This document shows, one piece after another, positions 22,644 through 33,638 of a DNA stretch of 64,000 nt (position 1 is the stretch's first letter; each line of letters starts with the position of its first letter). Where the stretch lies: NCBI GenBank assembly GCA_029204225.1, contig CM055102.1:25017390-25081389 (forward strand). The letters are read 5' to 3'. The position numbers were made by a program, and so were the translations under genes. The stretch comes from Diphasiastrum complanatum (lineage: Eukaryota > Streptophyta > Lycopodiopsida > Lycopodiales > Lycopodiaceae). The notes below the pieces were generated by a model. That model saw only the letters and a program-made list of their open reading frames with translations. It made no database searches and was not told where the DNA came from.

Positions 22644-23363
22644 TGTCAAAAATTGTGAACTCCTGCAATTTTGTCACGAAGCGAAGCGACACGGAGTGAA
22701 GCGAAGTCGAATGGCAAACAATTCGTGAAAGTCAAACGTATCTTGAAAATCCTAAAACATGAAACAAAGCAAAAATCGAAGATCGAATGATTCGTGAAAG
22801 TCAAACATACTTCTAGGACCAAAAGACACAACACAACAAGACATGAAAAGAAAAAGAAAGAAAATCTTTCGCGCTATTAGCTGGCAGCTCAATGAGCATG
22901 GTGTCTTGTACTTCACACTCAGCTGAAACAATCAGCAATAATAGAAAATAACTAACTAGTAGTTGATTAGCGTTAACTACTCTTGTAATTCTCTGTTTAG
23001 CTATCTTGTAAACTCCACACAGTGGAGATATAAAACACAATTTTGGATGAGCAAGAAATAGAGAGAGAACATAGAGCGAAAGAGCAAAAAAGAATAGAAA
23101 ATATAGAGAAACAAAAATAGTTGTGCATGAAAGTCTGCCAACAAGCAGAACACAACGATAGGACTGACACTGATCATCTCACTCTAAACTCAAAACTGAT
23201 AATACAATTGCTCTCTCTTGTCCATCTTTTTGATTTTTGTTGTCTTGTTTGCTAGAATGATTTATGTTTAGTGATCTATAGTCGCGTGCCTAGGATCCTG
23301 TAAGCTTCCACATAAGAAAATCAAACGAACATAATCTGTTTGCGAAACCAATCTGTTTGCGAC
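22644..23363 (+). repeat. Full LTR shared by two copia copies (family A)
   Basis: 720 bp from TGTCAAAAATTGTGAAC to TTTGCGACA. A polypurine tract lies to its left and a primer-binding site (TGGTATCAGAAC) directly to its right. It therefore acts as the 3' LTR of the element on the left and the 5' LTR of the one on the right. It contains a near-repeat of a GATTCGTGAAAGTCAAAC phrase (about 22725 and 22790) and GAAGCGAAGCG runs. A TATA-like box (GGAGATATAAAACAC) lies near 23023. Confidence 0.88.
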
Positions 23364-23405
23364 ATGGTATCAGAACACTCAGGTGTTAACTACATGGTAT
23401 CAGAG
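23364..23405 (+). other. Two primer-binding-site copies in tandem
   Basis: TGGTATCAGAAC at 23364-23375 directly follows the LTR, and CATGGTATCAGAGC occurs again at 23392-23405. The second is the better match to the initiator tRNA-Met primer site. The two lie about 30 bp apart and look like a short local duplication. Confidence 0.75.
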
Positions 23406-23457
23406 CCCTCAAGTTATCACTACTAATATCTAAATAGCGATTTTCTAGGCAACACGA

Positions 23458-25200
23458 TATGGCTACAACGATCCAGACAAGAATATTAATCAGTCTTGAT
23501 GGCAGAAACTACAGGGTATGGAAATTCAATATCAAAACACTTCTGAAGGTGAAGGCATCTGGTCGGTGACTGAACTCATAGAGGTGCAGCCTCCAGAGGG
23601 AGACCCGAGGAGAGCTGAGTGGATCAGAAAGGATGAGCGTGCAATGGTGATCATCGTTTCATCCATCAACGAAAAACTACTCATGCAGATTGAAAACTGC
23701 GAAAGCAGCCATGCAACATGGGAAAGACTAAAGAAGAAGTACAAAGTGAGGACTGTCGCTTCAATGATGCATCTTCACAATCAACTGCAATCCATACGCT
23801 GGGATGTCAACTAGTTGGATTAGCACGTTGAGAAGATCAGAACGATCTTCGCTCAACTTGCTGCATCTGGACAAAAACACTAGGTCCCAACACCACAACC
23901 GCTGATGTACTTCATGAAATCTCTACTTGCGTCCTATCAGCCGTTGAGAATGCTCATACTGAGTCTTCCAGATATGACACTCGACAAAGAAATCAGTCTT
24001 GTCATTGATGAGAGACTAATGAGGGATGAAGGAGAAGGAAACAGTGATCAAAAGAAAGCTCTCTTCACAAAAGGAAGGAAGAAGAACAAGAACAAGCCCA
24101 GATTCGACGAGACAAAGTCTTCGAGCAGAGGCAATGATAATTAAGAATCTTCTTCATGTGATCACTCTCACAAACTAAGACACACAGCCAACAAATGCTG
24201 GTCCAATCCAACGATACCTTGCATGCACTGCAAGAAGAAGGGACACTCTACATGCGATTGCAGATTGAACCCAAAAAGAAAGAACAAAGCTGAGAAAGAA
24301 AATGTTGCAGAGTCATCCAAGAATGCAGATAGAGGTGATGAAGCCTTCACAATACTTGATGAAGCTTCAACAAGTTACACTGAACAAGACTATGATGTAG
24401 TCATTGATTCAGGAGCAACCTCACACATCACCTACAACAAAAGAATCTTGATCGACTTCAGAGAACTCGAAAACAACAGAGCAGTGATTCTAGGTGATGG
24501 AGCGACACGATGTCAAGGGCATCGGAACTCTACAGTTGCGAACACTGTCAGGTCAAGCAGAGCTGTCAGGAGCACTCTACGCACCTTCACTGAGAAAAGA
24601 CCTGCAATCAGTTTCCAAGATGGCAAATCTTGGAATTCGAGTTCTATTCGATGGCAATACATGCCGCATGATCGAGAAAACAACAAACAGATTGTTGAAT
24701 GCAGAGAAGAAAAATCTCTATCAAGCCAAGATTATCAACAATTCTGATAGCATATTAAATGCATCAAAAAATGAAGATCAGATCTGGCATAGGAGAATGT
24801 ATCATCTGAACATGAAGAACCTGTATGACAAGTACAAGAAAGTTAGAGTCATAGGTCTGAAGATATCCATACCCGATACCGAGTTCTACGAAGCCTGTTA
24901 GAAAGGTAAACATCATCGAAATCCATTCACACATGAGGGAAGAAGAGCCAAAGAAGTTCTTGAGCTCATCCACTCAGATGTCTGTGGACCGATGAAGGTG
25001 GATTCGCTCTCAGGATTGAGGTATTTCTTGACGTTCATTGATGATTACATCCGGATGACTACGATCTACTACCTAAAGAAAAAATCTAAAGTGTTTGACT
25101 CTTTCAAGAAGTTCATGGCATCTGCAAAGAGACACACCTCAAAGAAGATGTATCTTACAATTTGTACCCTAATTTGGCTTTCTTTGTCTATGCTTTAAGC
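23458..25200 (+). pseudogene. Copia gag-protease-integrase start (family A, copy 2)
   Basis: Gag frames run 23458-24144 (LLISLDGRNYRVW-like start, EKLLMQIENCESSHATWERL, LPDMTLDKEISLVIDERLMR). The complete CCHC knuckle CMHCKKKGHSTCDC is at 24220-24262. The protease motif V-I-D-S-G-A-T-S-H-I-T lies at 24400-24432. A frameshift near 24500 leads to the pre-integrase region (DQIWHRRMYHLNMKNLY near 24780, then CKKGKHH with the first codon changed to a stop at 24899). The integrase start HSDVCGPMKVDSLSG follows near 24972. At about 25145 the sequence jumps directly to the end of RT, so the integrase catalytic core and most of RT are deleted. Stops at 23813 and 24142 also interrupt gag. Confidence 0.88.
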
Positions 25201-25809
25201 CAATTCTCTTCCAATACTAGCATGGCGCATTGGAAAATGGAAAAATGAATCCTGTAATATCTGAAGGATACCCAAAATATGGGATTAACCTACAAAGCAG
25301 ACAATGAAAGGAAAGGATTCGAGCTGCTCCACTACAGTGATGCAAGTTGGGCGAGCTGCAAAGATGACATCAAGTCCGTAACAAGAGGATGTTCAATGGC
25401 GTGCGGAGCAACAATCAGTTGGATATGCAAAAAGCAAACCTTGGTAGCTCAATCCTAATGCAAAGCTAAATACGTCGCAGCTTCAAAGGTGGCGAACGAG
25501 GTAGTTTGGTTATAGATGATGTTGGAGGCAATTGACATACCACATGGAGAACCATGCACGATGATGATGGATTCTCAAAGTGCCATATATTTGTCCCAGG
25601 ATTATGTCTTCCATTCAAAGACAAAACACATACCTCTGAAGTACTATCACATTTGAGATTTGATCTCAAAAGGAGAGCTCCAGGTCTAGTACATATAGTC
25701 TGAAGACATGATTGCAGATCTGCTCACGAAGTCGCTTGACAAGCCACTCTTTGCAAAGAAAAAAAGGCAATTGGATTAAACATACAAAGTTGCAAGGTTC
25801 AAGAGGGAC
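25146..25809 (+). pseudogene. Copia RT end and RNase H (family A, copy 2)
   Basis: After the deletion joint, frames read YLTICT and FVYALS-type phrases. RNase H pieces equivalent to those of copy 1 follow (AISWICKKQTLVAQS near 25415-25455, MMMDSQSAIYLSQDYVFHSK near 25560-25620). Stops interrupt it at several places. It ends in GGTTCAAGAGGGAC, a worn purine tract, next to a second LTR at 25810. Confidence 0.8.
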
Positions 25810-26152
25810 TGTCAAAAATTGTGAACTCTTCCAACTTTGTCGTGAAGCGAAGCGAAGTCGAATAGCGAACAATTCGCGAAAGTCAAACGTACCTCAAAAA
25901 TCCTAAGACACGAAACAAAGCAAAAATCGAAGGTCGAATGATTCGCAAAAGTCAAACATACCTCCAGGACCAAAAGACATGACACGACACGAAACGAAAA
26001 GAAAACGAAAGAATATTTTTTGCTCTGTCAGCTGGCAGCTCAACGGGCGTGGTGTCTTGTACTTCACGCTCAGCTGAAATAGTTAGCAATAACAGAGAAT
26101 AACTAACTAGCTGATTAGCATTTACTACTCTTGTAATTCTCTGTTTAGCTAA
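25810..26152 (+). repeat. Truncated LTR of copia family A
   Basis: Homologous to the first half of 22644-23363 (starts TGTCAAAAATTGTGAACTC) but cut off at GTTTAGCTA near 26152, where the full LTR continues TCTTGTAAACTCCACAC. Several substitutions and small indels separate the two, suggesting an older insertion. Confidence 0.82.
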
Positions 26153-26353
26153 AAGTATCTAAAGAATAATACCTTCCATTCGCATCCTCTTGCAAAGTCC
26201 CATTTTGTGTTTGATATTTTTTGTCCCTCTGTTGTTGCTTTTTGTAGTGCGTCATGCATCCACTCTCTATTTGGACCATGCCTTTAACGGAAGAAAACAA
26301 GGGCTACACACCTTCCTAGAATTGAGAGTGTTGGTTACCTTTAACTATTTCAT

Positions 26354-26469
<116 letters not shown>

Positions 26470-26479
26470 CTTCTATCCT

Positions 26480-26967
26480 ATAGTGATGCCAGTTGGCTGA
26501 CCTTCAAAGAAGACTCTAAAAGCTTGACTGGAGGATGCAGCATTATAGCAGGAGGTGCTATTAGTTGGACATGTAAGAAGCAATCGATAGTTGCTCAATC
26601 ATCTTGCGAATCTAAATACATTGTTGCATCTAAGGTGGCAAATGAAGTGATATGGATCAGATATATGCTTGAAAATTTGGGCATCACTCAAGATGAACCA
26701 AGTATATTTCTAATGGACAATACTTCAGCAATTCACTTGACAAAGGATCCGATGTATCATGCTCGAACCAAACATATTGCTATGAGATATCATCACATAA
26801 GAGATCTCATAGACAAAGAGCTAACCTGTACCAGCTTCGTTTCAACCAAAGAGATGGTGGCAGATATATTCACCAAGGCATTGGACAAAGACACATTTGA
26901 GAAACATAGAACCAGTCTTGGAATAATTAAATTACCAAGTTTTAAGAGGGAGCTGTCACGTATATAA
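26480..26967 (+). CDS. Copia RNase H C-terminal ORF (family B)
   Basis: An open frame of 147 codons (26524-26967), extended upstream in frame to YSDASWLTFKEDSKS at 26480. It covers most of a Ty1/copia RNase H: 'ISWTCKKQSIVAQSSCESKY' near 26550, then IFLMDNTSAIHLTKDP near 26705-26750. 'ARTKHIAMRYHHIRDLI' lies near 26762-26812 and MVADIFTKALDKDTFEKHR near 26853-26910. These match the family closely, including the D of MDNTSA. The 5' part of RNase H and all of RT are absent, cut at the microsatellite. The purine tract TTTAAGAGGGAGC follows and leads to a 3' LTR. It is unbroken but only a domain-sized relic, and it differs from family A. Confidence 0.85.
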
Positions 26968-27300
26968 AATGTTGGTAATTTAATTATAAGGCCATCATAA
27001 GGGTCAATAATTATTACCAAAATAATTAAGTAGACCCCTATTATACATTGAATTAAATTGGATTTTTTCTTTTAGAAGCAAGTGAGAGATTAACTTCATC
27101 TAATCATTCTATTTGGATTTTTCCTTTTAGAAGCAAGTGAGAGATTAACTTCATCTAATCATTCTATTTGGATTTTTCCTTTTAGAAGCAAGTGAGAGAT
27201 TAACTTCATCTAATTATTCTATTTGGATTTTTCCTTTTAGAAGCAAGTGAGAGATTAACTTCAAACCAAACTATACTTGAAGTGTCATAAGGGTCAAAGA
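26954..27300 (+). repeat. Start of a copia 3' LTR (family B) with internal tandem repeat
   Basis: Begins TGTCACG right after a purine tract and carries a TATA-like GTATATAAAATG at its very start. The right limit is not defined; a CACTA fragment begins near 27306. Confidence 0.6.
27060..27264. repeat. 55-bp tandem repeat, about 3.7 copies
   Basis: Units start at 27060, 27115, 27170 and 27225, each beginning GGATTTTTCCTTTTAGAAGC and running to ATTCTATTT. The copies differ by only one or two bases, so the expansion is recent. The fourth copy is cut after TTAACTTCA. Confidence 0.95.
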
Positions 27301-27305
27301 TTAAA

Positions 27306-27520
27306 GCATTTCCAAAAAACACTTTAAAGAGTTACCTCTCGTACTCTTGGATTCTCTGTGTGCACTCCATTGGCCCAAATATGATCGTTGACAATCCTCC
27401 TTGTCCGAATCCTAAGGCCTTTGCATTGTGTGCATGTACATGGTATCCTCTCATCATATTCTGGTTGAAACTGGTCCAATAATCCAATTACAAATTGCAC
27501 AAATTCTTTCAGTGTCATTC
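27306..27520 (-). pseudogene. CACTA transposase-associated domain fragment
   Basis: A minus-strand frame of 64 codons reads FVQFVIGLLDQF, then 'RIPCTCTQCKGLRIRTRR' and VNDHIWANGVH. The C-x-C-x2-C cluster, the basic stretch and the [VI]-x-[DE]-H-[LI] pattern match the N-terminal transposase-associated domain of plant En/Spm (CACTA) elements. The rest of the transposase is missing on both sides. Confidence is moderate because the piece is short. Confidence 0.5.
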
Positions 27521-28185
27521 AAGTGAAAATTGACAAATTCTAACATGTGACGAATTGTAACATGTGACAAAAATTGACAAAATAGTCTTTGTACATTTAG
27601 TGCATTTGCAACCTTCATTTGTGATGGAGTGGTGGTGTTTTGGCTTTCCAAAGAGCAATATACTATATCCCAATCCTCAACCAAATCGGAGTACATTGCT
27701 ATTACAAATAAAAAAATTATGACATAAATCAATATACATACATGTGATGGATCAATAGGCAGTCTACGTTGCCCAAACCCAGACTTGAAACTGGACGATG
27801 ACTGGGCCTGTAGACTTGACCGGTGACTTGTGAACCTGCATGGTTGCCACGTGTCATGATCCAGGAGTGCACATGGCTTGGAGTCTCTCTCCTTGGAGGT
27901 ATACAAGGGGAGGAGGACTCATTTGCCATCCATTCTGTCTACCTAGGAGGAGGTGATGGAGAGCGTGTGCACGGCCAGGATGTATTGCTAGCGTGAGGCA
28001 GGAGATGGCTGAGAGCCTAGGCAGTGGTATGGGACGCCGTCTGGGATGGAGGTCGGATCCACCTTGATACGTCACAGGCCAGGGCACGGTGGGTGGACCC
28101 GGATTAGGTCCTATGGCGGGGTGGAACGAATCGTTCGGTGCTGATGGAAGAGCTTGAAGATGAACCAGTCAATAGTTGTTCATTG
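27521..28185. other. No gene recognised; GC-rich patch
   Basis: 27850-28110 is distinctly richer in G+C than its surroundings and has overlapping minus-strand frames (27454-27906, 27854-28087) without a recognisable domain. Confidence 0.4.
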
Positions 28186-30930
28186 TACTTAGTCTTGCTT
28201 GCTCCTTTTTTCTGTGATAGAGCTCAATTCTTTTTTCTTTCTCTAAACTACTTAAGACGAGATAAATAATTCTTGCCTTAAGATGTTTGTTGAGTTCGTC
28301 TTTTACCATTAGAGAGTACTTCGTGTTCAGGCGGTATTGTCTTTTTTGAACAGGAACAATATCTTCTTTTAGATCAAAACGATGACATGAAGGAATCTGT
28401 TGGGTGCAACTTCAATTAGCTCTGTTTAATCAGGTTAAATAATACCTTCAGTCATGCTGGCCTTCGTATGGCCATAGATTTTGTGCATTGTTGATTCAAC
28501 AGATTTATCCTTGTCGACAGTCAAGTCCACATTCCCAAATTCGTCTTCAGATTCATCGGATTCGTCATTAGAATCTTCTGCATCTTGATCAGAAACTTCA
28601 GACTTGTTGTCTGTATATTAGTTTTCATATTGCATACATCAAGAAATTCTTCTTCTTTGTTTGTTAAATCATTATTCTCATAGCATTCAAAATATTTGAC
28701 TCTGATATCTGAAGCATTAGAGAAAATATCAAGTGCGTAAAAAGAATTTTCAGAAGTAAAACTTGTGTCAGGACATTGGAGTTTCTCCTTTGTATCTATC
28801 TCAACTCCAAGTAATAATTTGTTCTACTGGCTTTCCACAGTTGTTAGTTTCGCCAGTTTGAAATCTCAATTCCCTCGACTTCCAATGTACACTAGCATTA
28901 GTCTGATAAAGCCACGGCCTTCCGATCAACACAGAGTAAGAGGGCAAAGCAAGTGGCTTGATAACAATGAAGTTCATCATTAAAGGCTTTGCTTGGATAT
29001 ACATAGTGACGTCCTTTAATTCTCCCACAGGCTTCCTTCGTGTTGAATCCGCCAACTTAATATTTCGTTGAGTTGGTCGAATATCAATCAAACCCAAGGC
29101 ATGAGTTGTGTCTTCAGTTATAATATTGATGCTCAAACTTGTAATTTTGGGTGCGCCAAGGTCTCCCAAATCAATAGATAATACACTTAATTTAGGTGAG
29201 AAAATTCTTTTTTTTTTCTTAGGCATAGAAAGACCCTTTAGCTGTGTATGATAATTGGTATTGTCTGCTAATAATTGTTCAAAAGTTATGTTTGGTCAAA
29301 GAGAGCCGTTACGATATCATAATCTTTTGACTTTGCTTTCGATATTAATTTATCAATCGTGGCATCAGAAAGCCCTTCCTCAGATGTGTTGCTGCATTAC
29401 AATCATAATCAGGGTCATCTTTGAGGTCTTCTTTCGTTAAAAATTTGTTTGATGATTTTTTCTTAGAGGAATTTCTTCGTTTCTTCGAAGAAACTTTCGA
29501 ATCAGGTTTCGAGGAGCTTTTGTTTCTCGTGGTTACTTTGAATAGTTTCTCGACATCGCTTTTTGGCCAAGATTGGTCAACTGTCTTCGTCAACTTGTCT
29601 TCAATGACATCAATTCTCTGTACAACAGGATCTGTTGAAGCTTTCCCATTCGAATTTGCAACAACAACAGGTGTTGCTACATACTGATACTTAGGACGCG
29701 GCTTCTGCGGCTGTGGACACGACATATCTGATTTTTCATGGCTGTGAACAATTAGGTAAAAAATGACCTGGTTCCCCACAGTTATAATAGTTGCCCGAAA
29801 CGGGTTTTGTCGAATTCATAGCCTTTGTTGTTGGTGCCACAAACTCCGGTGGATTGTGTCTTTTGGGTGCGAATTTTGGTTTGGATTGTTGAGCTGGTGA
29901 TGTAGTACCCTAGACAAAATTCGTTGTCGCATCATTATTTTGAAATATAAATATGTGTGTTGGATCTTCGACGAACTGAACATTCACAAACTTGCAATCT
30001 TCCTTCGAATGTCCTGATGTATCGCACTTCGTACACCAAATCCCTAAATTTGAAGAAGCTTTTTGTCTTTTATCTGCAACTTCTGAATCTTGACTTTCAG
30101 ATCGTTGAATTTCTTGTTAAGATCTGCCATATCTCACTTCCAGATCTTCTCTAATTTGGATGTTGCAGGCTTATCCTCAGTGCTTTTGTTATCTTCCTTT
30201 CGTTTGGATTTTCGTTTTCTTCTTCGATTTCTATCATTAGGCTTTGTGTTTGACGAATCACTAGAATCGGATTTTGAACTTGATTCAGACTTTGAATCGT
30301 CTTCACTGCCACTAGAATCATGTTTAGATTTTTGACTTTGTCTGGTAGATCGTCTCTTTTGAGCTAACTTTGAAGTCTCATAATTCTTTGCACTTTCAAT
30401 GACTGTTGATAAGGTAGTCATGTCACCTTGTCTGCAATATCGATCAATATTTGGTGGTAAACCTGCCAAAACCCATTTAACCTGCATCGCGACAGGATAT
30501 ACTTCAGTTAGTTTTCCAATAAGTTATATTTCGAGTATACCTTCATAGAGATTCTTGACTCTTCTTCTGCACGTTGTTGAGTCTTTCAAGTACTCTGGAT
30601 GAATAACGAATTTCTCTAAACTGGTGTAGAAACGCATCTTTTAGCAGCAACCAGGTTGTCAAGCGTCCTGGTTCAACTTGGCTGTACCATTTGAGTGCTT
30701 ATTTTCTGAGAAGACGAGGAAAAATTTGTAGCTTGTCAGCATCAGTACCTTCGTTGTTCGAATTTGCAATTGATTCGAACTACGAAACATAACTATCAGC
30801 ATCATCTAAAGATGGTCCTTTGAAATAATCATATTTGATCTTCGAAATTGAAGTGAAACGGAGAGCAGGGCCTTCCATAATCAGTTTTGGTTCATGATCA
30901 ATAGCTTTTGGATCTAAGTGAAAAACACAC
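28186..30930 (-). pseudogene. Ty3/gypsy gag-protease with RT start
   Basis: Minus strand from 30930: the gag core shows 'DYFKGPSLDDADSYV' near 30810-30850, then FPRLLRKxALKWY near 30690-30720 and 'RVLERLNNVQKKSQESL' near 30545-30600. VKWVLAGLPPNIDRYC lies near 30425-30480. A Ser/Asp/Lys-rich linker (30134-30350) leads to a complete zinc knuckle CTKCDTSGHSKEDC near 29990-30032. A second knuckle near 29770-29812 has lost its first cysteine. The protease-type region includes 'YSVLIGRPWLYQTNASVHW' near 28880-28940. At 28280-28400 the RT begins (IVPVQKRQYRLNTKYSLMVKDELN) and is cut at about 28190. Stops and shifts occur throughout. It differs from the gypsy RT at 20 kb, so it is a second element. 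Confidence 0.85.
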
Positions 30931-32649
30931 CTCTAGAGATTATAGGTGCGTCACTTCCTTTAATAGCTTTAGCCAATAGATGACTTACATGTATGTACAT
31001 TATACCTTTAAAGGTAAATTTAACTATGACTTTAAATTACTCTAGTTTAATATGATGATTCAAATCTAGTCAATTCGAGTACGTGACTTGGATAAGGTTG
31101 TTCAAGGCATCGTTTCACTTCTAATGGCCTTGTCCTTTAATGTAAGATAAGTCTTTAATAGTAATAACCGGAAAAATGATATAGGCCTCTTCATAATATA
31201 TAGTTGTCCAACACATATCTTCATATTCAAGTATATATTGCCTTTTTTCGAGTGGATATTCATTATTTATGAAATACATGGCATCACAAATTAGGGGGCC
31301 ATCCCTTAACTTACTCATTATTGGGAGGCCTCTTCATTAAAAATACATCTCAAGTTGAGAGGGCCCAAATTACTAGCTCCCGCATGGTTTTCCATTTTTT
31401 AGATGAGGCTCACAAAATGTACAACTTATCCTAGCACTAGTAACTCTCGTGCTCTCAGACTCGGCTCTCAACTACAACTCCACTGGAAACTCTTTTGGAG
31501 TGGCGTTTCACTGCATTGACACCTCGGGGCGTGGCATCAGCTAAAAGAAAGCAATGACATGGTTTTAGAATCACACATCCTAAATGCAAATAAATCTAAT
31601 TAACAAAATTATGTGCTAAACACAATGTAGTTCTCGCCTTGGAAGTATTTTATGAGAGAATGGAAAGAACTTGATATGTGACATCCTTGCATTTTCTTTT
31701 ACTTTGCATTTGAACATATGCTCCCGCACATGCATCCACCTTCTAACATTAATTTCTCCTTTTCTATGTCCTCAAGGTGAAACAAAATCACAACTAGGGT
31801 GATGAAGCCAACGAACATATAAAGAACAAATGGTGCATTTAATCTATCTAACCAATCTAGATCATACATATCTATTTCCAAGCTATGGACCACTAGCAAT
31901 AACTCAAACTGTAGGAGAGATGTCAATCTTGCAGCGCGTAGCTACTACTCCCAAATCAAGCACACCTCCTGGAGAGGCCTATGGATATACATATACCCTC
32001 CAAGGCTATACCCCAAATAGAAGTGTGTGACTCATCGATCGATGACATATGTGGCCCAGTTAGGTTGTTGATGTATCCTAGTGAGGTGTCTTAGACCAAA
32101 TTATTCACATGCTTTCAAAAGGCTTTCATTAACATAATGGGATAGTCCAAGTATCTCTCCTATGCATCATTCATAGTTATCACATTAGATCTTGGCACAG
32201 AGTGCTTCACACACACATACACGCGTGCGCGCGCGCACGCGCACCCCCACACACAAGATATATGTATGCATACATACATGTATGTATGTATGTATGTATG
32301 GTCTAAAGTGTGTTTTTGATTATTAGGTAGCAAATTAGAGTACATTTCATCTTACCCTAGTAAGAAACTCTATGGACAATAATCCTTTTACTTGAATAAA
32401 TATTCATATATTTGGAAATAGAGCAAGTTTATTTGAGATAAGTCATTATCTTGATGTATTTTCGTAAAATTTTGTTAATGTGTTTAAGCTTGACACTTTC
32501 TTTGTAACTTATCTATTATTATAAAATGGTAAGATATACTTTCAAGTGTTAGAAATATGCAATGGTTGTATTTATGATGACTAGGCAATTAGTCAATATA
32601 GTTACTTGGTTGAATTATGACTCTATTGCAAGTACTAGAAGTGGTGGAT
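30931..32649. other. No gene recognised
   Basis: Mixed sequence between the gypsy gag and the hAT element. Open frames at 31121-31318 and 31699-31926 (minus) have no recognisable motif. A GT/CA-rich microsatellite block lies at 32208-32300. Confidence 0.4.
32208..32300. repeat. Compound CA/CG and TATG microsatellite
   Basis: CAC(A/T)-type repeats, then alternating GCGCGCGCAC sequence (about 32222-32244), a C run, and repeated TATG/CATA units (32262-32300). The alternating purine-pyrimidine core could adopt Z-DNA. Confidence 0.9.
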
Positions 32650-32657
32650 GTTGAAAT

Positions 32658-32750
32658 CATAGTTGCAGCGAATCGCGATTCGCCAGCTTCGCGATTCGGG
32701 AATCACGATTCTACGAATCGCGATAAGCTGCAGCGAATCGTGGACAAAAT
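32658..32750 (+). repeat. Left terminal and subterminal inverted repeats of hAT
   Basis: Starts CATAGTTGCAGCGAATCGCG and contains about five variants of the GAATCGCGATTCG palindrome within 90 bp, followed by an A-rich tract at 32755-32771. Such clusters in hAT elements are usually transposase-binding sites. Confidence 0.85.
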
Positions 32751-33638
32751 CGCAAAAAAAAAAAAAAAACAAAAACCCGATTTTCGGCCTCCTCCTCGCG
32801 CACAGAACCGCGCCAGTAGTGGAGGAGGCAAATTTTTAATCTGAGAGCCGTGGGCATCCAATCTTCGCAAGTGAATACTTGGTAGGCATCTACTCGACGA
32901 TACGGTGTTGGTGTGCACGGTGCCGGGTGGGTCTGAGCTTCGTGGAGAGCGAAACGACCAAATTTCGATATTTGGTAAGTGTAGGCTTGATTTTTTGCAA
33001 TTGTTGACATTGAGCTGTAGGCAACCAAATCGAGTGTAGTCTGGCTCTAGACCACCTTTCTTCACGCCCACAGTGATTTTTATAGCATCAGTTTCAGCCG
33101 TCACGACACGCTTAGCGAGATTTGAACACCACATTCCAAATGCTTGTGTATTTTGGCCATTTCCACATAATGGCTTGTTGGAAACCGAGTGAGGTGATGT
33201 CTGAGCCTAGAATGCATTTCCACATGCTTGCACAGACTCCTATGACCTCCGTTCCGCCCGTCTACGTTCGTATCACAAATTTCAAGTTTCATGTCCTGAT
33301 TCCATACTTTTTAGGGTTTAGACGTGGACCATCGTGCAAACATCTGCTAGGGGCGCGGTTTAGGCCCACACTGCACTCCTTTATGCCTGCACGGACTCCG
33401 ACGCTAACGTCAGTCGCCTGTTATCCCTCATACAAAAATTATTCTATCCCACGCCCTAATTTCATGTTCTTCTTTGGCACTTGATATAATGTGTGAACTA
33501 GAATCGTTCTGATGTATGCTCTGGTATTTTGAGCTCTATTTGAGCTCGGTAATGTTGTTCAATGCAATGTATTTTTTTTTTCTACTGAACATTTGCCTAA
33601 TTATTTGTTGTTTGCAGATTTAGGGTCGTGTTGATACG

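Noticed and set aside
32703-33134. Minus-strand frames of 105-143 codons and plus frame 33122-33484 in the hAT leader
   Set aside because: They include the palindromic terminal repeats and A-tract, lack domains, and precede the transposase start; read as leader or promoter sequence.
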